From Vibrio neonatus (GTDB lineage: Bacteria; Pseudomonadota; Gammaproteobacteria; Enterobacterales; Vibrionaceae): DNA of 64,000 nt. The stretch is taken from assembly GCF_024346975.1 (NCBI RefSeq), contig NZ_AP024885.1:2418001-2482000 (forward strand), in the 5' to 3' direction. Below are positions 41,146 to 53,042 of the stretch, one piece after another (position 1 is the first letter of the stretch; each line of letters begins with the position of its first letter). Position numbers and translations under genes: made by a program. The notes below the pieces were generated by a model. That model was not told the DNA's origin and did not search any database. It saw nothing but the letters and a program-made list of their open reading frames with translations.

Positions 41146-42240
41146 CTAAATAGCATCTTTAATGTAAACAGGTATCACACGAGAAGTCAGTTTGGTCACT
41201 AATTCATAGCTAATTGTGCCAACGTATCTGGCGACTTCTTCAACTGGCAAGGACTCACCCCAGAGCACTGCCAAGTCACCTACTTCATCTTGAGCATCTG
41301 GCCCTAAATCGACGGTTAACATATCCATTGATACTCGCCCAGCAATTGGCACTTTACGGCCATTAATCCAAACGGGAGTCCCATTTGGCGCAGTGCGAGG
41401 ATAGCCATCACCGTAACCAACAGCGATAACACCAATTTTAGTATCGCGCTTGCTTACCCAATTAGCGCCGTAACCAACACTTTCACCCGCTTTAAGATCA
41501 TTGACCGCAATTAGGTGTGAGCTCAAGGTCATCACTGGACGATAACCCATTTGCTGTGCATCGTTATCATCAAATGGCGATACGCCATACATGATAATTC
41601 CCGGACGTACCCACTCAAAATGGCTATCGCTACGAGACAAAATGCCCGCTGAAGCTGCGATTGAACGCTCACCTTCACATTTTGAAGTGGTCGCTTGGAA
41701 AAGCTCGATTTGCTGGGAAGTAATTGGATTATCCGGTTCATCAGCACAGCCAAAGTGGCTGATATAACGCAACGGATGGGCAACGTTTTTGCAGTTGTGT
41801 AAGCGCTGAATGTATTCGTCGTATTGTTCTGGTCGCACGCCTAAGCGATGCATACCAGTGTCCATTTTTAGCCAAACAACTACTGGGTTTTCTAACTCAG
41901 CTTGCTCTAACGCAATCAACTGCTCTTCACAATGCACCACAGTTTGGATGTTGTTGGTCACTAAAATGGGCAAATCACTTTCAGAGTAAAACCCTTCGAG
42001 TAATAAAACGGGCTTAACAATACCGCCAGAGCGAAGTTGCAGGGCTTCTTCTATGCGAGCAACGCCAAAGGCATCCGCACCTTCGGCATTTTTAGCGACT
42101 TCAAGTAAGCCGTGACCATAACCGTTAGCTTTTACGACCGCTAACAAACGGCTGTTCGGTGCTTGTTCATGTAATCTTTGAATATTATGACGTAATGCGT
42201 CTGTGTTTATCGACGCAACTGCGGCCTTTAATTTACCCAT
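41146..42240 (-). CDS. alr: alanine racemase
   Basis: Converts L- to D-alanine for peptidoglycan in the cytoplasm, using PLP. The Schiff-base lysine is Lys37 in LLAVVKANGYGHG, and the opposing catalytic tyrosine is in the SVGYGANW motif near residue 258, at the start of the C-terminal beta domain; AGRVSMDMLTVDLG is also typical. The 364 residues are within the family range (about 360). It starts 8 bp after dnaB in the same direction, forming the usual Vibrio/enterobacterial dnaB-alr operon. It could be the housekeeping alr or the catabolic dadX paralogue; the link to dnaB favours alr. Confidence 0.96.
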   Translation of the reverse strand: MGKLKAAVASINTDALRHNIQRLHEQAPNSRLLAVVKANGYGHGLLEVAKNAEGADAFGVARIEEALQLRSGGIVKPVLLLEGFYSESDLPILVTNNIQTVVHCEEQLIALEQAELENPVVVWLKMDTGMHRLGVRPEQYDEYIQRLHNCKNVAHPLRYISHFGCADEPDNPITSQQIELFQATTSKCEGERSIAASAGILSRSDSHFEWVRPGIIMYGVSPFDDNDAQQMGYRPVMTLSSHLIAVNDLKAGESVGYGANWVSKRDTKIGVIAVGYGDGYPRTAPNGTPVWINGRKVPIAGRVSMDMLTVDLGPDAQDEVGDLAVLWGESLPVEEVARYVGTISYELVTKLTSRVIPVYIKDAI

Positions 42241-42248
42241 GATATTTC

Positions 42249-43649
42249 CTACTCATCATCATAATCAAATGCAGGGCCTGCATAGTTGTCAAAGCGAGAA
42301 TACTGCCCTTGGAAAGTTAAACGCACGGAACCGATTGGGCCATTACGTTGCTTACCAATAATAATCTCGGCTGTCCCTTTCATGGCACTGTCTGGGTTAT
42401 AAACCTCATCACGATAGATGAACATGATCAAATCAGCATCCTGCTCGATCGCACCTGATTCACGCAGATCCGAGTTGATCGGGCGTTTATCGGCACGTTG
42501 CTCCAAGGAACGGTTAAGCTGTGAAAGTGCAACTACTGGAACGTTAAGCTCTTTTGCTAGTGCTTTTAATGAGCGTGAAATCTCTGAAATTTCTAAAGTA
42601 CGGTTGTCTTGCATACCCGGAACACGCATCAACTGCAGGTAATCGACCATGATGAGGCTTAGGCCACCATTGTCACGCGCAATACGACGTGCGCGCGAGC
42701 GAAGCTCTGTCGGTGTTAGACCAGAGCTATCATCGATGAACATGTTCTTCTTCTGCATAAGAATACCCATGGTCGATGAAATTCGTGCCCAATCTTCGTC
42801 ATCTAACTGACCGGTACGAATTTTGGTTTGGTCAACGCGAGACAATGACGCCAACATTCTCATCATGATTTGTTCTGAAGGCATCTCCAGGGAGAAAATC
42901 AATACCGGCTTATCCGAATCCATGGCCGCATTTTCACACAAGTTCATGGCAAAGGTAGTTTTACCCATGGACGGACGAGCTGCCACGATAATCAGATCAG
43001 AAGGTTGCAGACCTGCGGTTTTCTTATTGAGGTCATTAAAACCAGAGTTCACACCGGTTACCCCATCTTGTGGGGTTTTGTATAAAAGCTCGATGCGCTC
43101 TAAGGTTTTCTCAAGAATATTGTCGACGTTTTGTGGGCCGTCTTTCTCGTTTGAACGCTCTTCAGCAATGGCAAACACTTTGCTCTCGGCAAAATCCACC
43201 AGATCACTAGATGAACGCCCTTGAGGATCGTAGCCTGCATCGGCAATCTCGTTGGCAACCCCAATTAGGTTTCGCACCACCGCTCTTTCGGCAACAATCT
43301 CTGCATAAGCATTAATGTTGGCCGCACTAGGGGTGTTTTTCACCAGATCAGCTAAGTAGGCAAAGCCACCGACATCTTCAAGCTGTTCACGGCGCTCAAG
43401 AAATTCCGATAGGGTAATTAAATCCAATGGCTGACTATCTTCAAGCAGAGTTTTCACTGCTTCAAAAATCAATCGGTGAGGTCGACTGTAGAAATCAATT
43501 GCCATTACTTTTTCGGCAACCGTATCCCAACGCTCGTTATCCAGCAGCAATCCACCAATAACCGACTGCTCAGCTTCTAATGAATGTGGTGGAGCCTTAA
43601 TTGCGTCGACTTGGGTATCTTGTTTTTTATTCGTTCGTTGATCTGCCAT
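42249..43649 (-). CDS. dnaB: replicative DNA helicase DnaB
   Basis: Hexameric 5'-3' helicase that unwinds DNA at the replication fork and interacts with primase. The N-terminal domain (about 20-125; APPHSLEAEQSVIGGLLLD) is followed by a linker helix and the RecA-like ATPase with Walker A ARPSMGKTTFAM (about 228-239), Walker B LIMVDYLQLM and the H4 motif ALSQLNRSLEQRADKRP. The 466 residues are the usual length, and no intein or insertion is seen. It is the first gene of dnaB-alr and divergent from the DUF481 gene; the 223-bp gap between them shows no obvious repeated element. Confidence 0.98.
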   Translation of the reverse strand: MADQRTNKKQDTQVDAIKAPPHSLEAEQSVIGGLLLDNERWDTVAEKVMAIDFYSRPHRLIFEAVKTLLEDSQPLDLITLSEFLERREQLEDVGGFAYLADLVKNTPSAANINAYAEIVAERAVVRNLIGVANEIADAGYDPQGRSSSDLVDFAESKVFAIAEERSNEKDGPQNVDNILEKTLERIELLYKTPQDGVTGVNSGFNDLNKKTAGLQPSDLIIVAARPSMGKTTFAMNLCENAAMDSDKPVLIFSLEMPSEQIMMRMLASLSRVDQTKIRTGQLDDEDWARISSTMGILMQKKNMFIDDSSGLTPTELRSRARRIARDNGGLSLIMVDYLQLMRVPGMQDNRTLEISEISRSLKALAKELNVPVVALSQLNRSLEQRADKRPINSDLRESGAIEQDADLIMFIYRDEVYNPDSAMKGTAEIIIGKQRNGPIGSVRLTFQGQYSRFDNYAGPAFDYDDE

Positions 43650-43884
43650 GGATGTGCTCAGTGACTTGCTATTATTTGCATTATACCAATGCTAAACATG
43701 ATCTGTTTAGAAAATTATTTTTAATAGATGAGGTCATAAAAATAGACACGAATATTTGCAACTTTAAGAAAGATATCATTAGGATATAAAGTGCATAAAC
43801 ATCTATTATTGTTTACCTCATCTTGACGTATTTTTAGCAGGTTTAAGTACAATTCATCAGCAACATTTTAGTTTGAGGTATTTA

Positions 43885-44643
43885 GTGTCAAAGAAATTGC
43901 TATTTTGTCTGGGATCACTGCTGTGCTCAGCACCCCATGCGGAAGAGCTAACTGATACCGATATCGAAAGCCCTTCCCCCTTCAAAAGTGAAGTCGAATT
44001 TGGCTATCAAGCCCACTCTGGTAATTCTGACTCAGAATCTCTTAATGCACGTCTTAGCGGTGAATACATTAAAAATCGCTATCGTCTCACTGGGGAATGG
44101 AAGTATTACTTACTGTATAAAGATGGCGCAGAAGACAAACGACAATCCACTTATGATCTGCAAGGGGATTATAAGCTCGGCCCTAAGAGCTACGCTTACT
44201 CTAACTTCAATGGCTATGATTCCAAATACAGTGCCTATTTTACAGACTATACCGTGTCGGTAGGTTTGGGTTATCAGATAACCAATACTAAGCATCTACT
44301 AATCGAAGGAGAATTGGGGCCGGGTTATCGATACCAAGAACCTAATTTAGATGAGATTGATGATGACGACATCATCATGAAAGAGACGGTGCAGGAAGCA
44401 ATTATCCGAGGAAATTTATCTTTGGTTTGGAAACCGATTAAGTCTTTGTCGGTAGGAACTAATGTCACTGTCGTTGCCGGGGAAAGTAATACCCGAACCG
44501 ATACTGAGATTTCAGTGATTAATGAAATTACTGAAGATATTGCATTAAAACTGGTACACAACCGCCAATACCACAACAAAGTGCCGGATGGACTGAGCCA
44601 TACTGATTCGGTGTTTTCCGTTAACTTACTGTTCTTATTCTAA
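43885..44643 (+). CDS. DUF481 (YdiY-like) outer-membrane protein
   Basis: A 252-residue precursor. The GTG at 43885 is chosen because a GAGG ribosome-binding site lies eight bases before it and it gives a compact signal peptide (VSKKLLFCLGSLLCSAPHA, cleaved before EELTD); the TTG 12 bases upstream has no such site. The mature part is a beta-barrel pattern: FKSEVEFGYQAHSGNSDSE, then paired strands ending RYRLTGEWKYYLLYKDG, typical of the DUF481 family of salt-induced outer-membrane proteins, and a C-terminal SVNLLFLF ending in phenylalanine. Function of the family is not established. Monocistronic; ends at a terminator shared with rplI. Confidence 0.85.
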   Translation: MSKKLLFCLGSLLCSAPHAEELTDTDIESPSPFKSEVEFGYQAHSGNSDSESLNARLSGEYIKNRYRLTGEWKYYLLYKDGAEDKRQSTYDLQGDYKLGPKSYAYSNFNGYDSKYSAYFTDYTVSVGLGYQITNTKHLLIEGELGPGYRYQEPNLDEIDDDDIIMKETVQEAIIRGNLSLVWKPIKSLSVGTNVTVVAGESNTRTDTEISVINEITEDIALKLVHNRQYHNKVPDGLSHTDSVFSVNLLFLF

Positions 44644-44664
44644 CGCTTGGCAAATTTTGGACAT

Positions 44665-44693
44665 AAAAAAACACCGACCAAGGCCGGTGTTTT
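44665..44693. terminator. bidirectional terminator between the DUF481 gene and rplI
   Basis: AAAACACCG / CGGTGTTTT stem with additional CC/GG pairs and A/T tracts on both sides. Confidence 0.88.
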
Positions 44694-44716
44694 AAAGTCA
44701 TCTTCAGAGTAAAAAA

Positions 44717-45169
44717 TTACTCTGCAGCAACAACTTGTAGTTTCACAGTAGCGAAAACTTCAGAGTGAAGTTGAACGCTTACTTCGAACTCACCAGTGTT
44801 ACGTAGTGCGCCTTCTGGAAGACGAACTTCGCTCTTAGCAACTTCAACGCCAGCAGCAGTAACTGCGTCAGCGATGTCACGAGTACCGATAGAACCGAAT
44901 AGTTTGCCTTCGTCACCAGCTTTAGAAGCAATAACAACTGCTTCTAGAGAGTTAACTTTCTCAGCACGTGCTTCAGCTGCAGCTAGGTGCTCAGCAACTT
45001 TAGCTTCAAGTTCAGCACGACGTGCTTCAAACATTTCAACGTTTGCTTTAGTAGCCATTACTGCCTTATTTTGAGGAATAAGGTAGTTACGAGCGTAACC
45101 AGATTTAACGTTAACTGTATCGCCAAGTGCACCTAGGTTACCGATTTTATCAAGTAGAATAACTTGCAT
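44717..45169 (-). CDS. rplI: ribosomal protein L9
   Basis: Large-subunit protein that binds 23S rRNA near the L1 stalk. The 150 residues begin with the diagnostic [32 protein letters not shown], where the N-terminal domain binds RNA; a long charged helix (about 45-75, [22 protein letters not shown]) links to the C-terminal domain (from about 80). Length is standard (149). It is the last gene of rpsF-priB-rpsR-rplI, 33 bp after rpsR, and ends at the shared terminator. The codon use is strongly biased, as expected for a highly expressed gene. Confidence 0.98.
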   Translation of the reverse strand: MQVILLDKIGNLGALGDTVNVKSGYARNYLIPQNKAVMATKANVEMFEARRAELEAKVAEHLAAAEARAEKVNSLEAVVIASKAGDEGKLFGSIGTRDIADAVTAAGVEVAKSEVRLPEGALRNTGEFEVSVQLHSEVFATVKLQVVAAE

Positions 45170-45202
45170 TATTTAATCCTCTATTCTTAATAAACCGACC
45201 GA

Positions 45203-45433
<231 letters not shown>

Positions 45434-45446
45434 CTATCTCCTGATC

Positions 45447-45749
45447 TTAAATTTGAGTGATATCTTCGGCATGTAAAACCAATTTTCCCAAACCGTTTCG
45501 GCTTGTTTGATAAGCGACAAAGCCACTTACCTTGATTGAACTGCCTTTAACTAGTTCTTGAGTTAATGTGTGTGACCTTTTACCACTCACCACTACTGGC
45601 ATTCGACAGTAAACCTGTCTCGGAAGCTCGGCTTCCATTACATTTGAGCGATGCTCAAGCCAAAATTGGCAATGTAAAATCCCTGAGGGGCTTCGTGTTC
45701 GAATAGGATCTTTAGCAACAATGCCGCTTAAATCCATTCGATTGGTCAT
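45447..45749 (-). CDS. priB: primosomal replication protein N (PriB)
   Basis: Single-stranded-DNA-binding OB-fold protein that joins PriA and DnaT in restarting stalled replication forks. The 100 residues match MTNRxxLSG..., with the family's SPSGILHCQFWLEHRSNVMEA (about 20-40) and LGKLVLHAEDI at the end. Homodimeric in E. coli. It lies between rpsF (8 bp upstream) and rpsR (16 bp downstream), the conserved position in gammaproteobacteria, so it shares the ribosomal-protein promoter. SSB is the closest alternative family, but the short length and context favour PriB. Confidence 0.95.
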   Translation of the reverse strand: MTNRMDLSGIVAKDPIRTRSPSGILHCQFWLEHRSNVMEAELPRQVYCRMPVVVSGKRSHTLTQELVKGSSIKVSGFVAYQTSRNGLGKLVLHAEDITQI

Positions 45750-45757
45750 ACAATCAA

Positions 45758-46147
45758 TTACTCAGCAGATGCTTCTGGCTTAGCTTCAGTACGCTCTTCG
45801 CGACGAGGAGCACGCTCTGCACGCTCTTCTTTTTGCTTAAGCATGATTGATTGCTCAGTCACAGCGCCTTTAGTGCGCATGATCATGTTGCGTAGAACTG
45901 CATCGTTAAAACGGAAAGCAGTTTCTAGCTCGTCGATCACAGCTTGATCAGCTTCAACGTTCATAAGAACGTAGTGAGCTTTGTGAAGCTTGTTGATTGG
46001 GTAAGCCAGTTGACGACGACCCCAGTCTTCTAGACGGTGTACAGTACCGCCAGCTTCGTTGATAGAACCAGTGTAACGCTCGATCATGCCAGCAACTTGC
46101 TCGCTTTGATCAGGGTGCACCATGAATACGATTTCGTAATGACGCAT
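45758..46147 (-). CDS. rpsF: ribosomal protein S6
   Basis: Small-subunit platform protein partnering S18. [18 protein letters not shown] and [22 protein letters not shown] are diagnostic. The 129 residues end in a charged tail ([17 protein letters not shown]) like that which is glutamylated by RimK in E. coli. It heads the operon with priB, rpsR and rplI. The ribosome-binding site is AAGGAG six bases before ATG. Upstream lies a GC-rich hairpin that may be the S6:S18 autoregulatory element, and a good sigma-70 promoter. Confidence 0.98.
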   Translation of the reverse strand: MRHYEIVFMVHPDQSEQVAGMIERYTGSINEAGGTVHRLEDWGRRQLAYPINKLHKAHYVLMNVEADQAVIDELETAFRFNDAVLRNMIMRTKGAVTEQSIMLKQKEERAERAPRREERTEAKPEASAE

Positions 46148-46170
46148 GTGTTGCTCCTTACGGATTATTA

Positions 46171-46204
46171 GCTTCCACGAGTGGCCCGGTCGTCCAGAGG
46201 AAGC
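46171..46204 (-). promoter_or_regulatory. possible S6:S18 autoregulatory leader element
   Basis: A stem GCTTCC / GGAAGC encloses a GC-rich loop containing GACCGGGCC between the rpsF promoter and ribosome-binding site. The known S6:S18 leader motif presents a CCG-containing bulge that mimics the 16S binding site; the position and CCG fit, but the exact fold was not computed. Confidence 0.45.
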
Positions 46205-46244
46205 AAGGAACTAAAGATAAATGACCGAGTTTTAAGGACGGCAA

Positions 46245-46273
46245 ATAGTACAGAAACCGCTCAATAAGATCAA
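46245..46273 (-). promoter_or_regulatory. rpsF operon promoter
   Basis: Minus strand TTGATC, 17-bp spacer, TACTAT, giving a leader of about 90 bases. Confidence 0.65.
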
Positions 46274-46437
46274 GCAAAAACGCCCTTTCGGTAGAAGATA
46301 GTTTCTCAGCTCAACTATTTTGCCTTTATTCCAAGCACTTAGATTCATAACTCTTTGTATTTTAAAGAAGTTATATGCAAATGATGAAAATAAAAATTAC
46401 AGGTATAAAAATGGCAATAGCCTGCCATTTACCAACA

Positions 46438-46462
46438 CAAAAATAGGAGCCGAAGCTCCTAT
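46438..46462 (-). terminator. rnr-rlmB terminator
   Basis: ATAGGAGC-TTCG-GCTCCTAT with a stable TTCG tetraloop and five T on the minus strand, 26 bp after rlmB. Between it and the rpsF promoter (46274-46437) no gene is seen. Confidence 0.92.
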
Positions 46463-46488
46463 CTTATTCAATGCTATTGGCAGAAAAA

Positions 46489-47226
46489 TTAGCTTAGACG
46501 CTGTCTTACTGCTTCAAACAAACATACCCCAGAGGCAACCGATACGTTCAAGCTAGAAACAGAGCCGGCCATTGGGATCTTGATTAAATCATCACAAGTT
46601 TCACGGGTTAAACGGCGCATGCCGTCCCCTTCTGCGCCCATTACAATGGCAAGTGGACCAGTTAGCTTGCTTTGATAAACATCATGAGTGGCTTCGCCTG
46701 CAGTACCAACAATCCATACGTTTTGCTCTTGTAGGTGACGCATAGTGCGCGCAAGGTTAGTCACGCGAATCAAAGGTACTGTCTCTGCCGCCCCACATGC
46801 CACTTTACTTACTGTTGCGGTTAATGGTGCAGACTTGTCTTTTGGTACAATCACAGCCGCAACACCAGCAGCGTCTGCATTACGTAGACATGCGCCAAGG
46901 TTGTGCGGATCGGTTACGCCATCCAAAATCAACAGTAATGGATTTTGCTCAGCAGCCAAAATGGTATCTAGGTCATTTTCATTCAAGGCTTTAGCCGCTT
47001 TAACACGCCCAATAATGCCTTGATGGTTTGCACCTTTTGCTTTGTCATCCAGTGCTTTGCGACCCATTTGTTGGATAGAAACACCGTAAGATTGCAATAG
47101 ATTGATTAAAGGTAACAAACGGTCGTCCTGACGCCCCTTTAAAACAAATACTTCAATAAAACGTACAGGATCTTTCTCCAACACAGCTTTCACTGCATGG
47201 ATGCCATAAATATATTCGTTACTCAT
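46489..47226 (-). CDS. rlmB: 23S rRNA (guanosine-2251-2'-O)-methyltransferase RlmB
   Basis: Methylates the ribose of G2251 in the 23S peptidyl-transferase P loop with S-adenosylmethionine. The 245 residues (243 in E. coli) have an N-terminal substrate-binding domain ([20 protein letters not shown]) and a SpoU/TrmH knotted domain with its three motifs: [17 protein letters not shown] (about 108-124), [12 protein letters not shown] (about 200) and [21 protein letters not shown] (about 215-235). It starts 13 bp after rnr in the same direction, the same operon as in E. coli. Confidence 0.96.
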   Translation of the reverse strand: MSNEYIYGIHAVKAVLEKDPVRFIEVFVLKGRQDDRLLPLINLLQSYGVSIQQMGRKALDDKAKGANHQGIIGRVKAAKALNENDLDTILAAEQNPLLLILDGVTDPHNLGACLRNADAAGVAAVIVPKDKSAPLTATVSKVACGAAETVPLIRVTNLARTMRHLQEQNVWIVGTAGEATHDVYQSKLTGPLAIVMGAEGDGMRRLTRETCDDLIKIPMAGSVSSLNVSVASGVCLFEAVRQRLS

Positions 47227-47239
47227 TTAATTGCTTCTC

Positions 47240-49711
47240 TTATTTCTTAGGGCCACGAGCTGTGTTCTTCTTGCCGCGTGCTTTGTTTTTCTTCGCTTTG
47301 TTTGATTTTGGCTTTTTAGAAGCAGGCGCACTGTCCTTACTGCCATCAGGGCGAACGGTTGGTTCAACCTTAGCTTTGGCACGTCTAGAGCGTCTTCCCT
47401 CTGACGAGCCTTGTTTTTTCTTGTTATCGAAACGCTTGGCATCTTCAACTAAACGCTTCTTGGCGGTTTTACCTTTGCCTCTTGGAGTGCGTTGGCTACC
47501 CACCATTTCAAAGTCAATTTGCTTGTCGTTCAAATTAACCGCTAATACTTTCACTTTTACCGTGTCACCAAGGCGATAAATTTGCCCTGAGCTCTCACCC
47601 ACTAAACGCTGACTGATCGCATCATAGCGATAATAGTCATTGGCTAATGTTGATATGTGCACCAAGCCGTCAATGTGCAGATCGGTTAATCTGACAAAGA
47701 ACCCAAAACCTGTCACATTGGCAATCACACCATCCAACTCTTCACCGACGTGATCTTGCATGTACTCACATTTGAGCCAATCAGTCACATCACGAGTCGC
47801 ATCATCAGCGCGACGCTCGGTCATTGAACATTGCTCACCAAACACATCCATATCATCAAACGAGTAATGGTAACCCCCCGTTGGTGTCCAACGGTCGGTA
47901 TTGCGCCCTTCTTTCTTAGCAATGAGATACTTAATTGCACGGTGCAATAGCAAATCAGGATAGCGACGAATCGGTGAGGTAAAGTGTGCGTAACGCTTCA
48001 GAGCCAAGCCAAAGTGACCAGCGTTGTCTGGATTATACACAGCTTGTTTCATCGAGCGTAGTAGCATTGTCTGAATAAGCTCTTTATCCGGACGCTGAGT
48101 AACGATGTGCATCAGTTCGGCATAATCAGTCGGGGATGGTTCTAAACCGCCGTTAAGGGTTAAACCAAGCTCACTCAGGAAGTCTTTGAAGCCCACTAAA
48201 CGTTGTTCGCCCGGAGTTTCATGCACTCGGTATAAAGCTGGCTCTTTGAGTTTTTCCACTAAAGAGGCCGAGGCGATATTTGCTAAGATCATGCACTCTT
48301 CAATCAGTTTGTGCGCATCGTTACGAATCACAGGTTCAATGCGGTCAATTTTTCTATCGGCATTAAAGATGAATTTGGTTTCGACCGTTTCAAACTCAAT
48401 CGCACCACGCAGGTCACGCGACTGTTTAAGAATACGATACATGTTATGCAGTTCTTGTAGATGCGGCACTAGCGTCTCATAGCGTTGATTTAACTCTTGG
48501 TCGCCATTGAGAATATCGTTAACCTTGTTGTAGGTTAAACGCGCATGGGAGTTCATTACCGCTTCATAATGCTTGTAGCCAGAAAGCTTGCCGCTTTCAG
48601 ATACGGTCATCTCACACACCATACACAAACGGTCGACTTGTGGATTAAGCGAACATAATCCATTCGACAACACTTCAGGTAGCATAGGCACTACCTGAGA
48701 TGGGAAGTACACTGAGTTACCACGATTAATCGCTTCTTTATCTAACGCAGAATCTGGGCGCACGTAGTAACTCACATCGGCAATAGCGACCCATAAGCGC
48801 CAGCCACCGCTTTTTTTCTTTTCACAATAAACCGCATCATCAAAGTCACGCGCATCTTCGCCATCAATGGTCACTAATGGTAACTCTCTAAGATCGACAC
48901 GACCTTTTTTCGCTTCTTCTGGCACTTCTTCTGCAAGAGAGGTTATTTGCTTGGTGACTTCTTCTGGCCATTCATTAGGAATTTGATGAGTACGGATGGC
49001 GATTTGAGTTTCCATGCCCGGCGCTAGGTTTTCACCTAACACTTCAACCACTTTACCTGTCATTCCGCGAGAACGATTGCCACGGTCAGTGACTTCAATT
49101 ACGACCACGTTCCCCATTCGAGCGCCCATTCGGTGCTCTTTAGGAATAAGAATATCGTGATGGATTCTCGAATCATCCGCGACAACGTAAGCATGACCAA
49201 ACTCAAGGAAGAAACGTCCAACAATTTTCATTGCTCGTTCTTCAAGTACGCGAACTATTCTGGCTTCTTTGCGGCCACGTTTATCCGTGCCTGATTGTTG
49301 CGCTAGTACATAGTCACCGTGGATGATGCTACGCATTTGATGAAATGGTAGAACTAAGTCCTGCTCTTTACCGATAACGCCTTCAGGACGCACCCAACCA
49401 TAGCCATCTTTATGACCGATGACATAACCTTTGATCATTTCGAGTTTATCAGGAAGGGCGTAGCATTGACGGCGAGTAAAGACTAACTGACCATCACGCA
49501 ACATGGCGTTTAATCGGCGACGTAAGCCTTCATATTGATCTTCACCTGCCAGTTCAAGGGCAGTGAATAGATCGTTGCGATTCATTGGCACCCCCGCACT
49601 CTCGAGAAAGCTTAAAAGAAACTCTCTGCTTGGTACTGGGTTCTCGTAATTTTTAGCCTCTCGATCTGCATGGGGGTCAAGAGATTTAGAATCGGACATG
49701 GGCGTGCTCAT
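47240..49711 (-). CDS. rnr: ribonuclease R
   Basis: Processive 3'-5' exoribonuclease that degrades structured RNA and acts in rRNA and tmRNA quality control. The 823 residues carry an N-terminal helix-turn-helix (about 20-90), cold-shock domains (about 90-260), the RNB catalytic domain with the metal-binding aspartates in [23 protein letters not shown] sequence (about 290), and an S1 domain (about 650-735), followed by a very lysine/arginine-rich low-complexity tail of about 85 residues ending [10 protein letters not shown]. That tail is typical of RNase R and distinguishes it from RNase II. rlmB follows 13 bp downstream and nsrR lies 89 bp upstream. Confidence 0.97.
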   Translation of the reverse strand: MSTPMSDSKSLDPHADREAKNYENPVPSREFLLSFLESAGVPMNRNDLFTALELAGEDQYEGLRRRLNAMLRDGQLVFTRRQCYALPDKLEMIKGYVIGHKDGYGWVRPEGVIGKEQDLVLPFHQMRSIIHGDYVLAQQSGTDKRGRKEARIVRVLEERAMKIVGRFFLEFGHAYVVADDSRIHHDILIPKEHRMGARMGNVVVIEVTDRGNRSRGMTGKVVEVLGENLAPGMETQIAIRTHQIPNEWPEEVTKQITSLAEEVPEEAKKGRVDLRELPLVTIDGEDARDFDDAVYCEKKKSGGWRLWVAIADVSYYVRPDSALDKEAINRGNSVYFPSQVVPMLPEVLSNGLCSLNPQVDRLCMVCEMTVSESGKLSGYKHYEAVMNSHARLTYNKVNDILNGDQELNQRYETLVPHLQELHNMYRILKQSRDLRGAIEFETVETKFIFNADRKIDRIEPVIRNDAHKLIEECMILANIASASLVEKLKEPALYRVHETPGEQRLVGFKDFLSELGLTLNGGLEPSPTDYAELMHIVTQRPDKELIQTMLLRSMKQAVYNPDNAGHFGLALKRYAHFTSPIRRYPDLLLHRAIKYLIAKKEGRNTDRWTPTGGYHYSFDDMDVFGEQCSMTERRADDATRDVTDWLKCEYMQDHVGEELDGVIANVTGFGFFVRLTDLHIDGLVHISTLANDYYRYDAISQRLVGESSGQIYRLGDTVKVKVLAVNLNDKQIDFEMVGSQRTPRGKGKTAKKRLVEDAKRFDNKKKQGSSEGRRSRRAKAKVEPTVRPDGSKDSAPASKKPKSNKAKKNKARGKKNTARGPKK

Positions 49712-49800
49712 TAAATAGAATAATTAAGTAAAGTATATTCTAGTAATGCCCTACAAGGAAAAAATGCTTTAACAATTAGTAAAATAACTCGATTCTAGGT

Positions 49801-50226
49801 CTATCCTTTAGACAAAAGAATCATCAAATCGGAATTATTATCAACTAAGTCGTCTAGATAGCATTTATCCAACTCCGCTAAAAAAGCCTCTTTGGCTTTG
49901 TGCAGGTAACTTTTAAGGCGACAAGCCGGAGTGATATGACAAAATTCGGGAGCACAATTGATCACTTTCATCGGTTCTAGTTCACGAATGACATCACCAA
50001 TATTTATCTCATTAGCTGGCTTGTTGAGTCTAATGCCACCATTCTTACCACGAATCGTTTCAATAAACCCCTTCTGCCCTAGCTTATTCACGATTTTAAC
50101 CATGTGGTTACGTGAAATATCGAATACCTCACTCACTTGAGTGATATTAGTAAGTTCATCCTTTTTAAGGGCGGCCAAATAAATAAGTGTTCGTATCGCA
50201 TAGTCAGTAAAGCTAGTAATTTGCAT
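49801..50226 (-). CDS. nsrR: nitric-oxide-sensing Rrf2 repressor NsrR
   Basis: Iron-sulfur transcription factor; NO damages its cluster and relieves repression of NO-detoxification genes. The ATG at 50226 is chosen because GGAG precedes it by seven bases and it gives the family start [18 protein letters not shown]; an upstream in-frame start adds six residues. With this start the three cluster cysteines fall at 91, 96 and 102 ([13 protein letters not shown]), exactly as in E. coli NsrR. The N-terminal winged helix includes [24 protein letters not shown]. The 141 residues are normal. It is divergent from hmp, its classical target, with an operator-like site between them. Confidence 0.95.
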   Translation of the reverse strand: MQITSFTDYAIRTLIYLAALKKDELTNITQVSEVFDISRNHMVKIVNKLGQKGFIETIRGKNGGIRLNKPANEINIGDVIRELEPMKVINCAPEFCHITPACRLKSYLHKAKEAFLAELDKCYLDDLVDNNSDLMILLSKG

Positions 50227-50296
50227 AGTGGTACTCCGTATCAACCTCCCAGTGTAATTCTTTTGTTGACTTTAATATACATTTTATAGAACACTA

Positions 50297-50319
50297 AACA
50301 TGAATATGAAATACACCTT
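50297..50319. promoter_or_regulatory. NsrR operator upstream of hmp
   Basis: Two 11-mers AACATGAATAT and AAATACACCTT, separated by one base. They match 8 and 9 of 11 positions of the AAGATGCATTT-N-AAATGCATCTT consensus. The site ends 18 bp before the hmp start, where binding would block transcription. Confidence 0.7.
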
Positions 50320-50337
50320 TAAAAATGGAATACTAAG

Positions 50338-51522
50338 ATGTTGGAACAAAAGACGATCGATACAGTTAAAGCCACTGCTCCTCTTCTAGCAGAAACTGGC
50401 CCTAAATTAACCGCTCATTTCTATGACCGTATGTTTGCTCACAACCCAGAGTTAAAAGATGTATTTAACATGAGCAACCAACGCAATGGCGATCAAAGAG
50501 AAGCGCTATTCAATGCCATTTGTGGTTACGCTGCTAATATTGATAATCTCGGCGCTCTATTACCTGTAGTAGAAAAAATCGCGCAAAAACACACTAGCTT
50601 TATGATCACGGCGGAACAATACAGCATTGTTGGTGGCCACCTGCTAGCAACGATTGATGAACTTTTCTCTCCTGGTCAAGAAGTGCTAGATGCATGGGGT
50701 GAAGCGTACGGTGTATTAGCGAATATCTTTATTCAACGTGAAGAAGAAATTTATGTTGATAACGAGCAACACACTGGCGGTTGGCGTGGACTGAGAGATT
50801 TCGAAGTTATCAAAAAAACGCAAGAGAGTTCAGTTATTACTAGCTTTGTACTACAGCCTACTGATGGCAAAGCGGTAATGGATTTCAATCCTGGACAATA
50901 CCTAGGTATTTACATCAATACTGAGAAATTTGAAAACCAAGAAATTCGTCAATACAGCCTTTCTGCTGCGCCAAATGGTAAAACTTACCGTATCTCAGTA
51001 AAACGTGATGGCGAAGGCCGAGTGTCTAACTTCTTACATGATGACCTACAACAAGGTGACATCATTAAAGTCGCGCCACCGGCGGGTGACTTCTTCTTAC
51101 AAGCCCAATCAGATAAACCTGTGGTACTGGTTTCTGCCGGTGTTGGCCTTACTCCTATGCTATCTATGCTAGAAGCACTGCAAGGTTCTGATAAAGCAGT
51201 GACTTGGTTACACGCGGCTGAAAATGGCGAACAACACGCCTTTAAAGATCACGTCACTGAACTGTGTAACAAGCACAGCAACCTACAGCAGTTCACTTGG
51301 TACCGCTCACCACTAGAAAGTGATAAACAAGCAGAAGATTTCCAATTTGAAGGCTTGATTGATCTGTCTCAGCTAAACCAACAACAACTACCAAGCAATG
51401 CAGAAGTGTATTTCTGTGGTCCTGTTCCTTTCATGCAATTTGCAGCAGAACAGTTGGTTAAACTTGGCTTTGATAAAGACCAGCTTCACTACGAGTGTTT
51501 CGGTCCGCATAAAGTGCTTTAA
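50338..51522 (+). CDS. hmp: flavohemoglobin, nitric oxide dioxygenase
   Basis: Oxidises NO to nitrate with O2 and NAD(P)H, protecting against nitrosative stress. The 394 residues contain a globin domain (1-140; the proximal heme histidine in [11 protein letters not shown] near residue 85), an FAD domain (about 150-255, [11 protein letters not shown]) and an NAD domain (about 262-394, [20 protein letters not shown] and ECFGPHKVL at the end). Length equals the usual 396. Divergent from nsrR with an NsrR-like site just upstream, so induction by NO is expected. Monocistronic, ending at a terminator shared with purA. Confidence 0.97.
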   Translation: MLEQKTIDTVKATAPLLAETGPKLTAHFYDRMFAHNPELKDVFNMSNQRNGDQREALFNAICGYAANIDNLGALLPVVEKIAQKHTSFMITAEQYSIVGGHLLATIDELFSPGQEVLDAWGEAYGVLANIFIQREEEIYVDNEQHTGGWRGLRDFEVIKKTQESSVITSFVLQPTDGKAVMDFNPGQYLGIYINTEKFENQEIRQYSLSAAPNGKTYRISVKRDGEGRVSNFLHDDLQQGDIIKVAPPAGDFFLQAQSDKPVVLVSAGVGLTPMLSMLEALQGSDKAVTWLHAAENGEQHAFKDHVTELCNKHSNLQQFTWYRSPLESDKQAEDFQFEGLIDLSQLNQQQLPSNAEVYFCGPVPFMQFAAEQLVKLGFDKDQLHYECFGPHKVL

Positions 51523-51540
51523 TCCATTATACCAATCACA

Positions 51541-51567
51541 AAAAAACCGGCGAAAGCCGGTTTTTTT
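51541..51567. terminator. bidirectional terminator between hmp and purA
   Basis: AAAAAACCGGC-GAAA-GCCGGTTTTTTT, strong GC stem with a GNRA loop and tracts both ways. Confidence 0.95.
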
Positions 51568-51590
51568 ATTTAAAGTCAATCATTTAATGA

Positions 51591-52925
<1,335 letters not shown>

Positions 52926-53042
52926 TTAAAAAAGGATTTTAGCACCGAAAAATTAAATTTGCAGTCATTTTTTAAGCACTCGCTATAAAATAATTAGAGA
53001 TATTCAAATTAAGTTCAGTGTAAAACCCTAAGTTGCTCGCCT

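Noticed and set aside
46797..46994. Frames of 65-92 codons on the plus strand over rlmB, rplI and similar genes
   Set aside because: They lie wholly within well-identified genes on the other strand and have no ribosome-binding sites or recognisable products.
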